From NCBI GenBank assembly GCA_037953745.1, contig JBAKBP010001584.1:1-64000 (forward strand): a DNA stretch of 64,000 nucleotides. The letters are read 5' to 3'. Below are positions 52,732 to 63,950 of this stretch, piece after piece. The translations under genes were made by a program, and so were the position numbers. The stretch is from Lithodes maja. Taxonomy: Eukaryota > Arthropoda > Malacostraca > Decapoda > Lithodidae. The notes beneath the pieces were generated by a model that was not told the origin of the DNA, searched no databases, and saw only the letters and a list, made by a program, of their open reading frames with translations. The first letter of the stretch is position 1. Every line of letters begins with the position of its first letter.

Positions 52732-55595
52732 GTCAAATACGAACTGAAAATTCAGACAACGCACAATCAGTAACATCCAACTCTAATACTCTTAAGGTGT
52801 TTTATGTAAATGCTCGTAGCATACGCAATAAATTTTCAGATCTAGAGGAAATCGTGTTTACAGAACATTATGATATAATCGGCATTACAGAATCTTGGTT
52901 AAATACGGAAGACAGAGACTTTTTAGCCGAATATACGCTTCCTGGTTATACAATGTTTGAGAAAAGTCGGATCAATAGAAATGGAGGAGGAGTTCTGTTT
53001 TTTATAAAGGAAAGTCTTAATCCCGTCTTAATGTCAAAACCTCAAATTGCGAATATAGACATATCTTACGTACTATTAAATAATAAACGAGGAACTAAAA
53101 TAACACTAGCTTTATTATACAGACCCCCATCTCAATCAGTGCAAACTGACAGTGAAATTTATGAACAAATTGCAGAAATAACTAACATACAAGATACCGT
53201 AATTCTTGGCGATTTCAACTTACCCGTGACTAAATGGGGCGATATTCTTACTTCACACTCTGGACACGACCTCTATGCTAACTTGCAAGAGAGTTCACTT
53301 TTTCAATTTGTACAATCTCCGACCCGTGGTAATAATGTGCTTGACCTTGTACTCGCAACAAAAGAAGAATTAATAGAGAATTTGAATGTTGGTGATGAAT
53401 TCAGTAACAGCGACCATCGTACGATAACTTTCACTTTAAAGTTTACTAGTAATAAATCAAATAGCAGCATTGAGAAAGTCCCTAATTTCAAGAAAGCAAA
53501 TTTTCATAAACTTAAATCAAAACTTAAAGAAACTGACTGGAGCTTTCTGACTAACAATAACGACATAAATACATCTTGGGAGTGTTTCACAACCACTTAC
53601 CTTAAGGCAGTGCAAGACTGCATACCATCGAAAATACGGCATCCAGGCCAAAATGATAAGCCCAAATGGTGGAATAAAGATATTTCAGACTGTCTGCTTG
53701 CTAAAAAATTTGCTAATGATAGATTAAAATCCTCACAAAATGACGAAGAACGGGTGAAATTTGTAGAGCTACGACGCAAAGCCAAAAAGTTAATTAAGCA
53801 AAGTAAAAAGACCCTGGAGTTACATGTTGCGAATCAAAGTAAAACAAACCCGAAAGAATTCTATAGTTATATCAGAAAGAAAAAAGTAGTTACTTCAACT
53901 GTTGGACCGTTAGTCGATGAAAATGGAGAATACACCAAAGACGAAGTACAAATGAGTAATGCCCTCAATACCTTCTTTGCATCAGTTTTTACAACCGAAG
54001 ACCTCAGTGATATCCCTACACCATCGCCGATTCAGATTGATAATTCAGATGTTCTAAGCAATATCACCGTTACAGAGAGAGAAGTATTGAATTGTTTAGA
54101 TAAACTCAAGGTAAATAAAACACCTGGACCTGATACAATCTCACCTAGAGTTCTAAAGGAAGCTAAGGATGAGCTCTCCAAACCACTGACATTGCTATTC
54201 AATGAATCCTTGCAGTCTGGAACTATGCCTGATCAGTGGAAGCTAGCCAACGTAACACCGATATTAAAAAAAGGCAGCAAATCCCTACCCAGTAACTATC
54301 GTCCAATTAGCTTAACCTCAATTGTATGTAAAATGCTAGAAACGGTCATAAGAGACAGACTCGTAAATCACTTAGAGGCAAATAACTTACTTAAAGATAC
54401 TCAACACGGCTTTCGTAAAAAACGTTCCTGTTTAACAAACCTCTTAGACTTCTTCCACGATATCTTCAACCTCTACGATGAGAGTAAAGCTGTAGATATT
54501 ATATACCTTGATTTTCAAAAGGCCTTTGACAAAGTTCCCCACAAACGATTACTGCTAAAACTAAAAGCGCATGGAATACAAGACGGTGTGTTGAAATGGA
54601 TAGAAAATTGGCTCAGCGACAGAAAGCAAAGAGTAGTCATAAACGGTAAGGCATCTAAATGGACCAATGTAAGTAGTGGGGTACCCCAGGGATCGGTACT
54701 AGGACCAATTCTCTTTCTAATTTACATCAACCACATAGATGAGGGTCTCACCTGTACAGTCTCAAAATTTGCTGACGATACAAAAATTGCAAATAGCGTA
54801 CTCTCAAAAGAACAAGTTGACGATATGCAACACAATCTAGATAAATTGTCTTGTTGGGCCCAAATTTGGCAAATGAGTTTCAATGCGGATAAATGTAAAG
54901 TACTACATATCGGATACCTAAATGAGAAAGCAAACTATTCGATGAATGGCACTCAGCTTAAGAATGTAAACAAAGAAACCGATCTGGGAGTAACAATATC
55001 GAGTAACCTAAAACCGAGTCAACAATGTTCAGAAGTTGTTAAGAAGGCAAACAAAATAATTGGCTTTATAGGCAGGTCATTTGAGCATAAATCCAAAGAT
55101 GTTATCCTAACCCTTTACAATTCCTTAGTCCGCCCTCTTCTGGAATACTGCGTTCAATCCTGGTGCCCTTATTACCAAAAAGATATAAACAAGCTAGAAC
55201 GAGTTCAACGTAGAGTTACCAAAATGATACCTAGCCTAAAGAACAAACCATATGAAGAGCGTCTTAGAGAATTAAATCTATTTCCTTTAACCCAGCGCAG
55301 ATTAAGAGGCGACTTAATTCAAGTGTTCAAAATCATCAAAGGCATCGACAATATGAACTGTAGTAAGTACTTCACTATCGACCAATCTAATTACACGCGG
55401 GGAAACGGTTGCAAAATTATTGGTAAATCTTTTAACTCACACGAATCTAAGAATTTCTTCTTCAATCGAGTTGTCAACTTGTGGAATGGGCTTCCCCGAG
55501 ACGTTATAGACTGCAGCACCGTTGATTCATTTAAACTCCGCTTAGACAAATATCTCGCATCAAACCCGCGACTGACTGCGTTTGTAAATGAATAA
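52699..55595 (+). CDS. CR1 ORF2: APE endonuclease and reverse transcriptase
   Basis: The frame is open from 52635; there is no ATG before the endonuclease (VFYVNARSIRNKFSDLEEI, from about 52797), so it is drawn from the candidate frameshift point. APE: GITESWLNTED, RNGGGVLFFI, GDFNLPVTKWG, PTRGNNVLDLVL, SDHRTITF. RT: TPGPDTISPRVLKEA, SNYRPISLTSIVCKM, QHGFRKKRSCLTNLL, YLDFQKAFDKVPHK, SGVPQGSVLGPILF, FADD (54768-54779), then CR1 thumb WCPYYQKDINKLERVQRR and C-terminus. There are no stops or frameshifts. It is only distantly similar to the minus-strand CR1 copies, hence a separate family. Confidence 0.85.
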
Positions 55596-55958
55596 CTTTA
55601 TTATATACCCCCCTCAGTTACTAACCCATCTGTCCCCTACTAACTTCCTAATCCTGCCACGGACATTAGTTCTAGGGCAGTAGTTCCCTTTCCAATGTTC
55701 CCTTACCCACTCTAAACCACTGTTTGGACACTTGATCCTCAGTGTTTTGGAGGACAAGCAGCCTAGAAGGGTCACTAGACCTGTTGTTGCTTGATTTCCT
55801 TTGTACTTTGTACTCCTTTGATGTGTGAGAGATTGTGTTTTTTATCTGTGTTTATTTTTTGTTTTATGATGTTTTTGTGTTTTCCCTGTTCTTGCTCTGT
55901 CTTGAGTCGGCTACCCCCAAAATGGGGATTGGGCCTGAGCATATAGATAGATAGATAG
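55596..55958 (+). other. CR1 3' UTR and (TAGA)n tail
   Basis: T-rich 3' UTR, then GAGTCGGCTACCCCCAAAATGGGGATTGGG (a CCCCAAAATGGGG hairpin) and ATATAGATAGATAGATAG before the right target duplication. Confidence 0.75.
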
Positions 55959-55969
55959 AAGACTTTTTA
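55959..55969. repeat. Target-site duplication, right copy (AAGACTTTTTA)
   Basis: Directly follows the TAGA tail; exact match to 48408-48418. Confidence 0.8.
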
Positions 55970-56304
55970 TAGAATTAATAGTCCTTCTTTAGATATAACT
56001 TCTTCGGTTCATAACCATAGCCTACTAAGCTTCGGTTAAATAATAATTCTTTATAAATACTACATGACTTTAATTAGTTTCAGTATTTTTCATAATTAAA
56101 GAGTATCAGTCAATAAAGGATACCAAGTCCTAAGATCCAAAAGGAAAGGAAGCAACAACAGGAAATAATTTTATTAGATTTTACTTTTGTTTTGCCTTCA
56201 GCTGACTGATACCTTAATATATATCTCTGTGATATCTAGATTCATCAAGTTAACCACTTGAGGATCAAGATACGCAACAATATATATATATATATATATA
56301 TATA

Positions 56305-56689
56305 CAGTATAACCTACATTTATAAATTACATACTTTATTAGTATTTTATTTATATATTTTTTTTGGGGGTGGGGATAGGGGTGAGGTAAAGGAGTAACC
56401 TGTAAATATTTGGTATTATAGACAGCAGGACATGTTGGTGTTGGTCTGGTTGGTTCATAGTGGTGGTTGACCGTCACCTGTCTCTATTTATCTGTTTATG
56501 TCCACCTGCTTGTTTGGCCGGGGAAACCCACTATCCAGTAACTCATGCACATCAATGACTCACTTTCTAATAATAAATGTTGAGTATTTGTTTTGTTCTA
56601 TGTGAATGAAGGAGACAAAAGTCAAAGCTGCCTGTAACAACTGTCTCCCTCAACGTTGAAAGAGTGACAACGAGCCAAAATCAAGGTAA
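56305..56689. other. Gene-free stretch
   Basis: No gene seen; a TTTTTTTTGGGGGTGGGG tract lies at about 56359. Confidence 0.5.
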
Positions 56690-57440
56690 GTTAGAGTCAA
56701 AATGTCTTGACACACGGAGCTTGTAGCAGTTTAAGTCATAGGATGAGGGAAATACACATTGAGGGAGAGAGTTCCAAAGTTTGCTTGTTGAGTAGAAAAC
56801 AAGACTGGGAAAACTTGCTCAATCTTGAGTTTGAGAGTTGGACAGCATAGGGGTGGGAATGGGTTGCAAGACAGGTGTCCCCCACTCTCTGTAAGGGAGG
56901 AGTTATACACTAAGAAACCTCTGAAGAATATTGATTATTGTAAAAGCAGAAGAAGAGTGAGGGAAATACAACACTGCAGCGTGTAGACAGAGATTGTAGG
57001 GAATTAGTAGGAGGAGGTGAATTTAAAGAGACAAAATGCTTTTTACTCTACCCTTTCAAGACCTACGGTATGGGTGGAACCTCCCCACACATTCGAACAA
57101 TACTCGACACATGGGCACACTATGCAGAGTAAGAAGCAGTGCGAGGGTGAAGAACCCAAGGAGTCAGTTGAGTACATCTAACTTCTGGGAAGCTGTTTTA
57201 GGAAGATTGATAATTTGATCTTTCCAAGAAAGGTCAGCAGAAAAGAAAACACCAAGAATATTGAGAGATGAAGGTTTGATTTGTGTATTGTTGAAGAGTA
57301 AGGGATACTCATGTCGGAGATTATGACGAGTTGATAGATGGAGAAATTGGGTTTAGGAAGCAGTGAAAGTAACAAGATTATCTCTACCCCAATCAGAAAT
57401 AGCTGAAAGATCAGAAGATTGCGTGCCATGTGCTCAATAT
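56690..57440 (-). pseudogene. Decayed LINE reverse transcriptase C-terminus
   Basis: On minus, pieces in different frames read SSLNILGVFFSADLSWKDQI, ASQKLDVL, then fragments equivalent to a cysteine-rich thumb (MCRVLFECVG..FHPY) and the conserved NSLQSLSTRCSVVSLSLFY stretch. This is the RT-to-C-terminus segment common in Jockey-superfamily LINEs. Several stops and frameshifts; old remnant. Confidence 0.6.
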
Positions 57441-57573
57441 GTCAGTCTTGGAGTAATTGCATGATGGATCATCGTGGGATACTCAACAGACCTGAAAACA
57501 CCCATTTAAATTGATAAACTAGACGTGTAATTATTACAGATGAGTTGTGGAGGTTAGGCATGATTTTAGTTGG

Positions 57574-57578
<5 letters not shown>

Positions 57579-57607
<29 letters not shown>
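57579..57607. repeat. (GA)n microsatellite
   Basis: Pure GA run that forms the left flank of the second Gypsy relative. Confidence 0.95.
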
Positions 57608-57609
<2 letters not shown>

Positions 57610-59457
57610 TTACGACCGGGCACTCGGGTACACAAGGGCTCTCAAACAGGACTCGAGTATGGCTCGCTGCCACAACGGAAACACACGATCCCAACCCCAG
57701 AGTACTGCCAGCCGAACAAAAAACACCAATACCCTCCAGAGTTCTATCTGCTATAACGGGGTATACAAGAACTCGGTACTAGCGTTTCACAACAGACTAA
57801 TAAAGAGACGGGAGTTATCTAGTCTGGTCAACAATCAAACAAAGAAGTAAATACAACAACACCAAAGAATAGTGTTGGCCGAAGCCGAAGTAATCCACCC
57901 TTGACTAAGAACTTAAGAAGTCCTCCACCCTCTACTTCGGATCGGCACTATTACGTTACGTTAAACAATAGTCCTCGAGCATCGAGCAAGGAATCTTCTG
58001 ATAAAGTTAGATGCTTCTCGGATACTCGTGAGAAGTAAGTATCGGATTTTGAACAGCAATTCAATAAGCAACACACTGGCAATTAACTAACATTAAAGGC
58101 TTTAAATTGACATAAGAAGAATTATAAGAATAGACAATAGTAAATGGCAAACATAAAAAAGAAGTACTCCGACAATGCACTGGCAATAGCCTACTAGGAT
58201 TGTGCTCGTGGGCCACTAATCTCTAAAGTAGCTAAGCGTGCCACACATGAAATCAATAGTGCATAAACAATAACATACATAAGGAAAGCTTCAATACTAT
58301 GCTGTATCTGCTGACCGAGCAAAGTCTAGCTGGGATGTAGTAGGCTAGAAAACAATGGCTGAGCAAGCGGCTCGTAGCCTAGCGAGGTCCTTAAGACTGT
58401 GCGGCCAAATTACGTTAATTGACGGGATGCTCTCTTGAGAGATCCAGATCACTAGTATCTGGTTCTCTCCTGGCGATCCTCTCAAAGTCAAGCAAACGAG
58501 TTAGCACAGTGTTGGGTGGCAGAGGCAAAAGCCCTCACTCGCAACACAGCGCTAAACTCACAAGGTACACAGTCAGAAAGACCACCTAGGCTTCCCAAGT
58601 CTCCGTTGCGATTGTACAGGTTCAACAAAACCTAATACACATAGGGAATCACAACTCCAGTAGCCTTATCCCAGTCTAGCATTACTTAGATCAGCAGAAA
58701 ACAGGAACATGAATAATCATACACAGGGAAATGCATATACGAGTGCAACAAACATTAATCAATCCTATTCTAGTTATCCCTTCCAAAATAGGCTATCTAA
58801 TAGGCATATATCTCGTGAGAACTCAAGCGATAATACTTTGGCTGACTAGCTCTGCACCAAAGGGATCATTGAGGTTAAAAAGGGTCGGGAAAAGAAGAAG
58901 GTAGGCGGTACAGAGAGTAGAGAAAGTTCACATCAGTCGGAAGAATATGTATAGTTGCAAGGGATATGAGAAGTCGCTCTGCCTAATGAGTTCTGAAGAA
59001 TATGTGGCGAGACTTCCCTTTTTATACTCGGCCCTCTAGTGAGCATATCGCAAACTACTAAGGACCGCCCACTGGCAATCATTACGTAATATTCTCTCTC
59101 AATCTGGGATCGACAAAGGATTTCCCACGCGCTGAGGAGGGAGGAGGGAGGAGGGAGTTAGGCCTACCTGCCGCGTGGCGCACTCACTGTCCCCCGTTAC
59201 GTAATCTCTCTCTCTCCTCTCATCATTACAAATAAGTCCCACACACAATACTTATAACTAATGATATAAAATAGAACTCGTTGACTCAGATGAAAACAAA
59301 ATACATATTTATAATACTTATAGTACAACGGCTCACATAAACTAAGTTAGGAAACTCTACACAGACTACAGCCAAAGTTCCTGCCCTGACGATCCTAGCG
59401 AGAGTGGGGCCTGACTGGGCGTTCTGTACAGCATGCTCATACTCGACATGCGTCACA
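57608..59457 (-). repeat. 3' LTR of second Gypsy relative, 1850 bp
   Basis: Read on minus: TGTGACGCATGTCGAG ... CCCGGTCGTAACA. Similar in length and ends to the other Gypsy LTR. Confidence 0.85.
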
Positions 59458-59470
59458 CCTCCCCCAAGAT
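59458..59470 (-). promoter_or_regulatory. Polypurine tract
   Basis: ATCTTGGGGGAGG on minus, identical to 38529-38541. Confidence 0.85.
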
Positions 59471-59940
59471 TTTACTTGCTCAACCCTGAGCTAAAATCTG
59501 ACACACACAGAACCCCATCAAGCCCCTCACACCCAGCGACCGCATGGCACTAAAACAAAGCTGAGTTTATCACTAAAACATATCTTATTAAAAAAAAAAT
59601 CACATTTTATAACTCCTCCCAACAATAGCAAAAGACACAATATCATGCTCCCAGAGCGAGCTTACAGCAGCTCAGCCGTTTGATAGTTCGTGGACTACTC
59701 AAACTCTATAGGCTATGACAAACTTATACAATTATCTATATAAAAAAGAAAGAGTTTTTTATGATTTTTATATTTTAATATGTTTTTCCCGGCTGCACTA
59801 TAAGGGCAGCCTATTTTCTTCTATACCAAACGCTCAACTCCTGCTTTACGACCCAATACGCTGGGCTACAACCGCGAGCCAACAAGCACCAAGCGCAAAA
59901 TACTATTCAAACTAAAGCAGGAGGCTACCCGTGTGTCAAT
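59471..59940. other. 3' non-coding region of the Gypsy relative
   Basis: Lies between ORF stop and polypurine tract. No gene seen. Confidence 0.6.
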
Positions 59941-62900
59941 CTACCCAGGATCATATACCCTTGAACGACCATCTGCAACCACGTTGTCACAACCGGCAAT
60001 ATGGCGTATGTCCAGGTTATATACCAATAACCTTAGTGACCACCTGGTCAGCCTCATATTCCGATTGTGAAACTGGTCCAAGATCTTGAGAGGGTGATGA
60101 TCTGGGTAAACTACAACGACCGGACCATAGGCTGGAACATAGACCTCGAAATGCCCCAGCGCATCATCGTCCTTTTCAATTTCATTCATCAGGTTCTGAA
60201 ATGTTGCTAGTGCATTCTTAAGTCCGTCAGGCATAACATTGCACTGGTAGGTACTCCCGTCCACAACAAAACCACATACCTCCCCAGCACGCTCGGACAA
60301 AGGCACCTGCCAGCAACCCTTTACTAAATCCACCTTCGTGATAGGCGATGCAGCCCCGAGGCGGTCTATGCTGTCGTCAACTCTTAATAAGGTATAGGCG
60401 TCTGTCAGGGATAATGCACACACACTCTCGCAATGAACACACTCACTGATCTTGCCACTTAACACGGGTTGCAAAGTTACAGGCAACGACCACTCACGAC
60501 ATTCCTTATCCCTCGGACCCTTCGTCCACACGTAATCCAGCTCTGTTTGCACCATAGGCTGTCGAGCAGGATTTATACGGTAGGGAATTAAACTGAGCCT
60601 TGCACTATCTCCAGCCTGCATGTCGGATTCTACCCCGTACATCAGGCCTGGAGAAGCAACAAACATGCGAAAGTACTGCCATAGCCTAGTAAACAACTGC
60701 CTTGCACTGTCTCCACGAACAACATGCATAGTGCCCTCCCACAACCCAGCCGAGACCGCAGCTTCTAACCTGTAGTCTCCCTCCTTCTCCACCTTCGTCC
60801 CTAGAACAGCCAGGTCAGGAGAGGGACAAGCAGTACCACCTGTGCAGTCACTCCCATAGTTCATTATTGCTAAGGCTTCCCCGCCGATACCGTACATGCG
60901 CACCCCCGCATTCCTTGTGACGACATCTGCCTGCGCAGCATCACCGCTTTTAGCGACATGGCCAGATACAGTCGGTCTATGGTAGGGCTGTTGCATTAGA
61001 CTAGAGCAGCATTGGGAGGCTATGTGACGACCGGGCACATCCACTCCACAGCCAACCTCACCAATCTGCTCAATGTCCTCCTTTTTACCACCACCCTTGG
61101 CAGCCATGGGTCGACCCTGACCTGGCAACCATGCCAAAGCCTCGTCGCCCACCTTGAACCACCGAAACAACGAGGCTAACGGTCTTTCAACATTCACGTG
61201 ACCTGCCCGCGGAACATCTTGCACCGCCCGAGTTGTGAGACTCAGGGGCTCGGCACGACCAGTGGGGTATGAACCGAGCTGGTGCTGGAGTGCTGCACAC
61301 TGCTGCTCAGGCAGGTGCTCTAGCGCTTCCACAGCCACCAGACTCGTGTCCCCCGCCCACTGCTCCGCCGAGACATGACAATCCCTACTCTCCTCCACCT
61401 GTGCCCTACTGCCCCCCTCTCCTTCTCCACCTTGGCCGCGGCAGACCAACGCAGGGACAGTAGGCTGCTCAGGTGGTTGCCTCACAAACTCCTCCAACAG
61501 GTTCACATGACATGCTTCCCCGTCCTCGTGTTTGATCTCGACAGCACCATTACCACACTTCTGAACTTCCGGATCCTCCAACTGCAGTTTACAAATATCT
61601 GAGGGAACCAACCTGTCTAGATGCTTCCGAAGCAACCCAAGTCCTCCCCCAATATCAAACTGAGCAACCCTTTTTTCTCTCCGTGTGTAACGTTGCTGCC
61701 TCGGAGTCTCTTCCTGCCCTACCTCCTCACTAGCTGTGACAGGTCCTGGGGCCTCTCCAGACTCTAACATAGGTGCCAATACTGAATCACCCAGGAGAGC
61801 CGCCGAGTCAAAACTCTTAAAACCAACTCCAGCTTTAGCCTCCTCCTGTTGATCGTTCCTCTGCTGGTCTGAAGACGGAGGACTAGGCTGTGACACTTTA
61901 GCTGCCCGAGCTCGGGTGACAACACACGCCATAGGTTGTGCCTGGCACCGCTCGACCCACTCTTGCTCTTCCCCACTCACGTCGGCCGGCCTCTCGGCAA
62001 CGACTAAGGGTAGAACCTCAGAAGCGGGCATTGCAAAGTCGTTGCCGAGAAGAAGGTCGACGCCCTCCACTGGCAGTTTCTCCACAATCCCGACATCCAA
62101 TTCACGTGCCACACCATCCACCTCCAACTCCAACCGCACCAGCGGGTATGACCGAGTTGCATTAATACCCTGCACCACTACCACCCGAGCCGCGTTTATA
62201 GGGTAGCCAGTCAAGTTGTTCATCAGAGTCTGGGAAGCACCTGTATCACGCAAGACCTCTACTCCATGCTTGCGCCCCGCCCACATCACGCAACCCCGCC
62301 CTCTATGGTCGCAAAAAGCATCCTGAGCAGGGTTCGAGCCTCCCAGGTGCTTCTGCATTGGCTGTGCCTCAGCCTCTGACGAACTGCCCCGGGCAAACTC
62401 AGAAGACTTCGGAGACACACCAATGTTGCAGGCCAAAGACACAGCTGCTGTAGGTGGTTTGCTAGGACAGACTCTTGCAAAGTGCCCCTTTTCATGACAA
62501 TGATAACACTCCAACTCCCCTTTGGGCTTCCCTTGGTACTGGGAAGGGCCCGGCCCCTTCTTAAATGGGACGGTGCTAGTCTTGTGGTCAGTCTTGGTAT
62601 CATGGCTCTTGTACTTGTTTGCATAATGTATATCACTAACTCGGGGGGGTGGGGCGTCACGCCCCTTGTTACCTGCCTCACTACGCTGGGCAGACCCGCA
62701 CCCACGAATTAGTGATAGCCGGAGGTCAGCCATCTCAGCTGCCTCCTGTAGAGTTTTTGGGTTCTTTTCTTTAATAGTTAAAGTCATTTCTGCACCAGTA
62801 CACTTATAAAACTGCTCGAGCAGAAACAGCTCAGTCAACTGTTCGGCCGTCTCAGCTTTCTCAGAACGTGTCCAGTTTTTAAGTGCATCTTTTAAGTCCT

Positions 62901-63843
62901 GGGCATGTTCAAGAAAGGTCACCTCCCTAGTCTTTGTAACACCCCGAAACTTCAATCGATATGTTTCCGGTTGCAACTCGTATGCCCGTAGGACAGCTCT
63001 CTTCAATACTGGGTAGTCAATGCAAGACTCTAAAGGCAGTGCATCATAAGCCTTCAGACCCTTACCCGTAAGTCTTGAGGAGACTAGAGCTGCCCACTTC
63101 TCTTCAGGCCAATTATGCTCCCTACACTTCTTCTCAAAACGATTAAAAAATTCTGTGACTTCAGTTTCACTAAATGCCGGCACCAATTTGACTAAGTGGG
63201 ACAAGGGCTGTTCTCTTACTTGGCCCTCACGGCCCATCCGAGTCCCTGTCGACTCTGCACGAGTCTTATCTAAATCTATTTGAGCACAATATTTCTCTGA
63301 GTCGTACCTAAGCTCAGCCTCGTGCCTCCTAACCTCAATCTCATGCCTCCTCGTCTCATCCTCCTGCCTCCTGGTCTCATTCTCCTGCTTCCTAGACTCA
63401 GCCTCAATTTCATGCCTCCTAGTCTCATTCTCCTGCTTCCTAGCCTCAGCCTCAATCTTAGCAAGCTCAAGTTTAAATACCATATCTGGAGACAGGCAGG
63501 AAGAGGGAGCTGCCACTACTGAAGGAGGGGGGGCAAAAACTGGGGATCCACCATGTGCACCACCCGAGGGCACTCCAATCTGCCAATTCTCATCCCTCTG
63601 TGGGAGAGTGCTAACCTCCAGTAACTGAGTGGACGGCACTGTGGGAGTCGAGTGAGAGGGGATCTGGGGAGGAACCCCCCCAAACGCCCTCTCCTCCGAA
63701 ACCCCATGTCGCCCACGCAACACCCAGGAAATCAGCTCCCCCTTGGAATCCCTACTACATTGGATATGCCCAAAACCTTGGCTATCAGGCGCAAGCCATA
63801 AACATCCACCCCAGTCAGCCTCCCCTCCATCACGTGGTACCGC
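59941..63843 (-). CDS. Gag-protease plus rearranged, catalytically incomplete pol, single open frame
   Basis: The frame is open from 63843 (after TAA 63844-63846) to 59941; the first start codon is GTG 63723, with no ATG before Gag. In order: Pro-rich leader; long Glu/Arg coiled coil (ARKQENETRRHEIEAESRKQ); capsid (LSHLVKLVPAF, FEKKCREHNWPEEKW); zinc knuckle CYHCHEKGHFARVC (about 62474-62515); protease RDTGASQT (about 62254); then only the tail of integrase (CHVNLLEEFV), a GPY-like FKVGDEALAWLPGQGRPMAAK placed after it instead of before, about 170 unfamiliar residues, a scrambled RT start, RT middle (VDLVKGCWQVPLSERAGEV) and an RNase H/tether end. The HHCC-DDE integrase core, YLDD box and RNase H D-E are absent. 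It can supply Gag and perhaps protease only. Confidence 0.8.
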   Translation of the reverse strand, partial: AVPRDGGEADWGGCLWLAPDSQGFGHIQCSRDSKGELISWVLRGRHGVSEERAFGGVPPQIPSHSTPTVPSTQLLEVSTLPQRDENWQIGVPSGGAHGGSPVFAPPPSVVAAPSSCLSPDMVFKLELAKIEAEARKQENETRRHEIEAESRKQENETRRQEDETRRHEIEVRRHEAELRYDSEKYCAQIDLDKTRAESTGTRMGREGQVREQPLSHLVKLVPAFSETEVTEFFNRFEKKCREHNWPEEKWAALVSSRLTGKGLKAYDALPLESCIDYPVLKRAVLRAYELQPETYRLKFRGVTKTREVTFLEHAQDLKDALKNWTRSEKAETAEQLTELFLLEQFYKCTGAEMTLTIKEKNPKTLQEAAEMADLRLSLIRGCGSAQRSEAGNKGRDAPPPRVSDIHYANKYKSHDTKTDHKTSTVPFKKGPGPSQYQGKPKGELECYHCHEKGHFARVCPSKPPTAAVSLACNIGVSPKSSEFARGSSSEAEAQPMQKHLGGSNPAQDAFCDHRGRGCVMWAGRKHGVEVLRDTGASQTLMNNLTGYPINAARVVVVQGINATRSYPLVRLELEVDGVARELDVGIVEKLPVEGVDLLLGNDFAMPASEVLPLVVAERPADVSGEEQEWVERCQAQPMACVVTRARAAKVSQPSPPSSDQQRNDQQEEAKAGVGFKSFDSAALLGDSVLAPMLESGEAPGPVTASEEVGQEETPRQQRYTRREKRVAQFDIGGGLGLLRKHLDRLVPSDICKLQLEDPEVQKCGNGAVEIKHEDGEACHVNLLEEFVRQPPEQPTVPALVCRGQGGEGEGGSRAQVEESRDCHVSAEQWAGDTSLVAVEALEHLPEQQCAALQHQLGSYPTGRAEPLSLTTRAVQDVPRAGHVNVERPLASLFRWFKVGDEALAWLPGQGRPMAAKGGGKKEDIEQIGEVGCGVDVPGRHIASQCCSSLMQQPYHRPTVSGHVAKSGDAAQADVVTRNAGVRMYGIGGEALAIMNYGSDCTGGTACPSPDLAVLGTKVEKEGDYRLEAAVSAGLWEGTMHVVRGDSARQLFTRLWQYFRMFVASPGLMYGVESDMQAGDSARLSLIPYRINPARQPMVQTELDYVWTKGPRDKECREWSLPVTLQPVLSGKISECVHCESVCALSLTDAYTLLRVDDSIDRLGAASPITKVDLVKGCWQVPLSERAGEVCGFVVDGSTYQCNVMPDGLKNALATFQNLMNEIEKDDDALGHFEVYVPAYGPVVVVYPDHHPLKILDQFHNRNMRLTRWSLRLLVYNLDIRHIAGCDNVVADGRSRVYDPG

Positions 63844-63950
63844 TTACTCACAAAAAGTCTAGCATCCTCCTCACTGGTTACTAACGGCACCTCTTCAAAT
63901 GGCATCTCTCGCTCATCGTCAGTGCTAGGGCACGACATACTGAGGTCCAC
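63732..63950 (-). CDS. Leader ORF / gag N-terminus of the second Gypsy relative
   Basis: 72 codons from ATG 63950, with VTSEEDARLFV and YGLRLIAKVLG matching the leader ORF of the first element. It ends at TGA while the Gag frame is open in the -1 phase over its last 110 bp. Confidence 0.6.
   Translation of the reverse strand: MDLSMSCPSTDDEREMPFEEVPLVTSEEDARLFVSKRYHVMEGRLTGVDVYGLRLIAKVLGISNVVGIPRGS

Larger units (their letters stand above)
48419..55958 (+). mobile_element. Composite LINE insertion: RTE-type unit followed by complete CR1 unit
   Basis: A single 11-bp duplication (48408-48418, 55959-55969) encloses the whole 7.54 kb, which ends in (TAGA)n (55944-55958). It holds an RTE-type endonuclease-RT frame (48454-51471), a 267-bp spacer, then CR1 ORF1 (51739-52731) and ORF2 (to 55595) with 3' UTR. 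No second duplication was found round either unit. It could be one composite element, an end-to-end template jump during reverse transcription, or an RTE insertion into the CR1 5' UTR whose own duplication I failed to see. Confidence 0.7.
47290..56279 (+). repeat. Solo LTR (LTR-B), about 1.44 kb, interrupted by a 7.5-kb LINE insertion
   Basis: The left end TCTAACATACGGAG corresponds to TGTAACATCCGTAC of LTR-A, the right end is ATCAAGATACGCAACA. It has TATATAAGACC near 47613. Left part 47290-48418, right part 55970-56279; LTR-A aligns to both, for example the GCCTTCAGCTG and TTAACCACTT stretches. It is diverged from LTR-A, so old. Confidence 0.7.
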
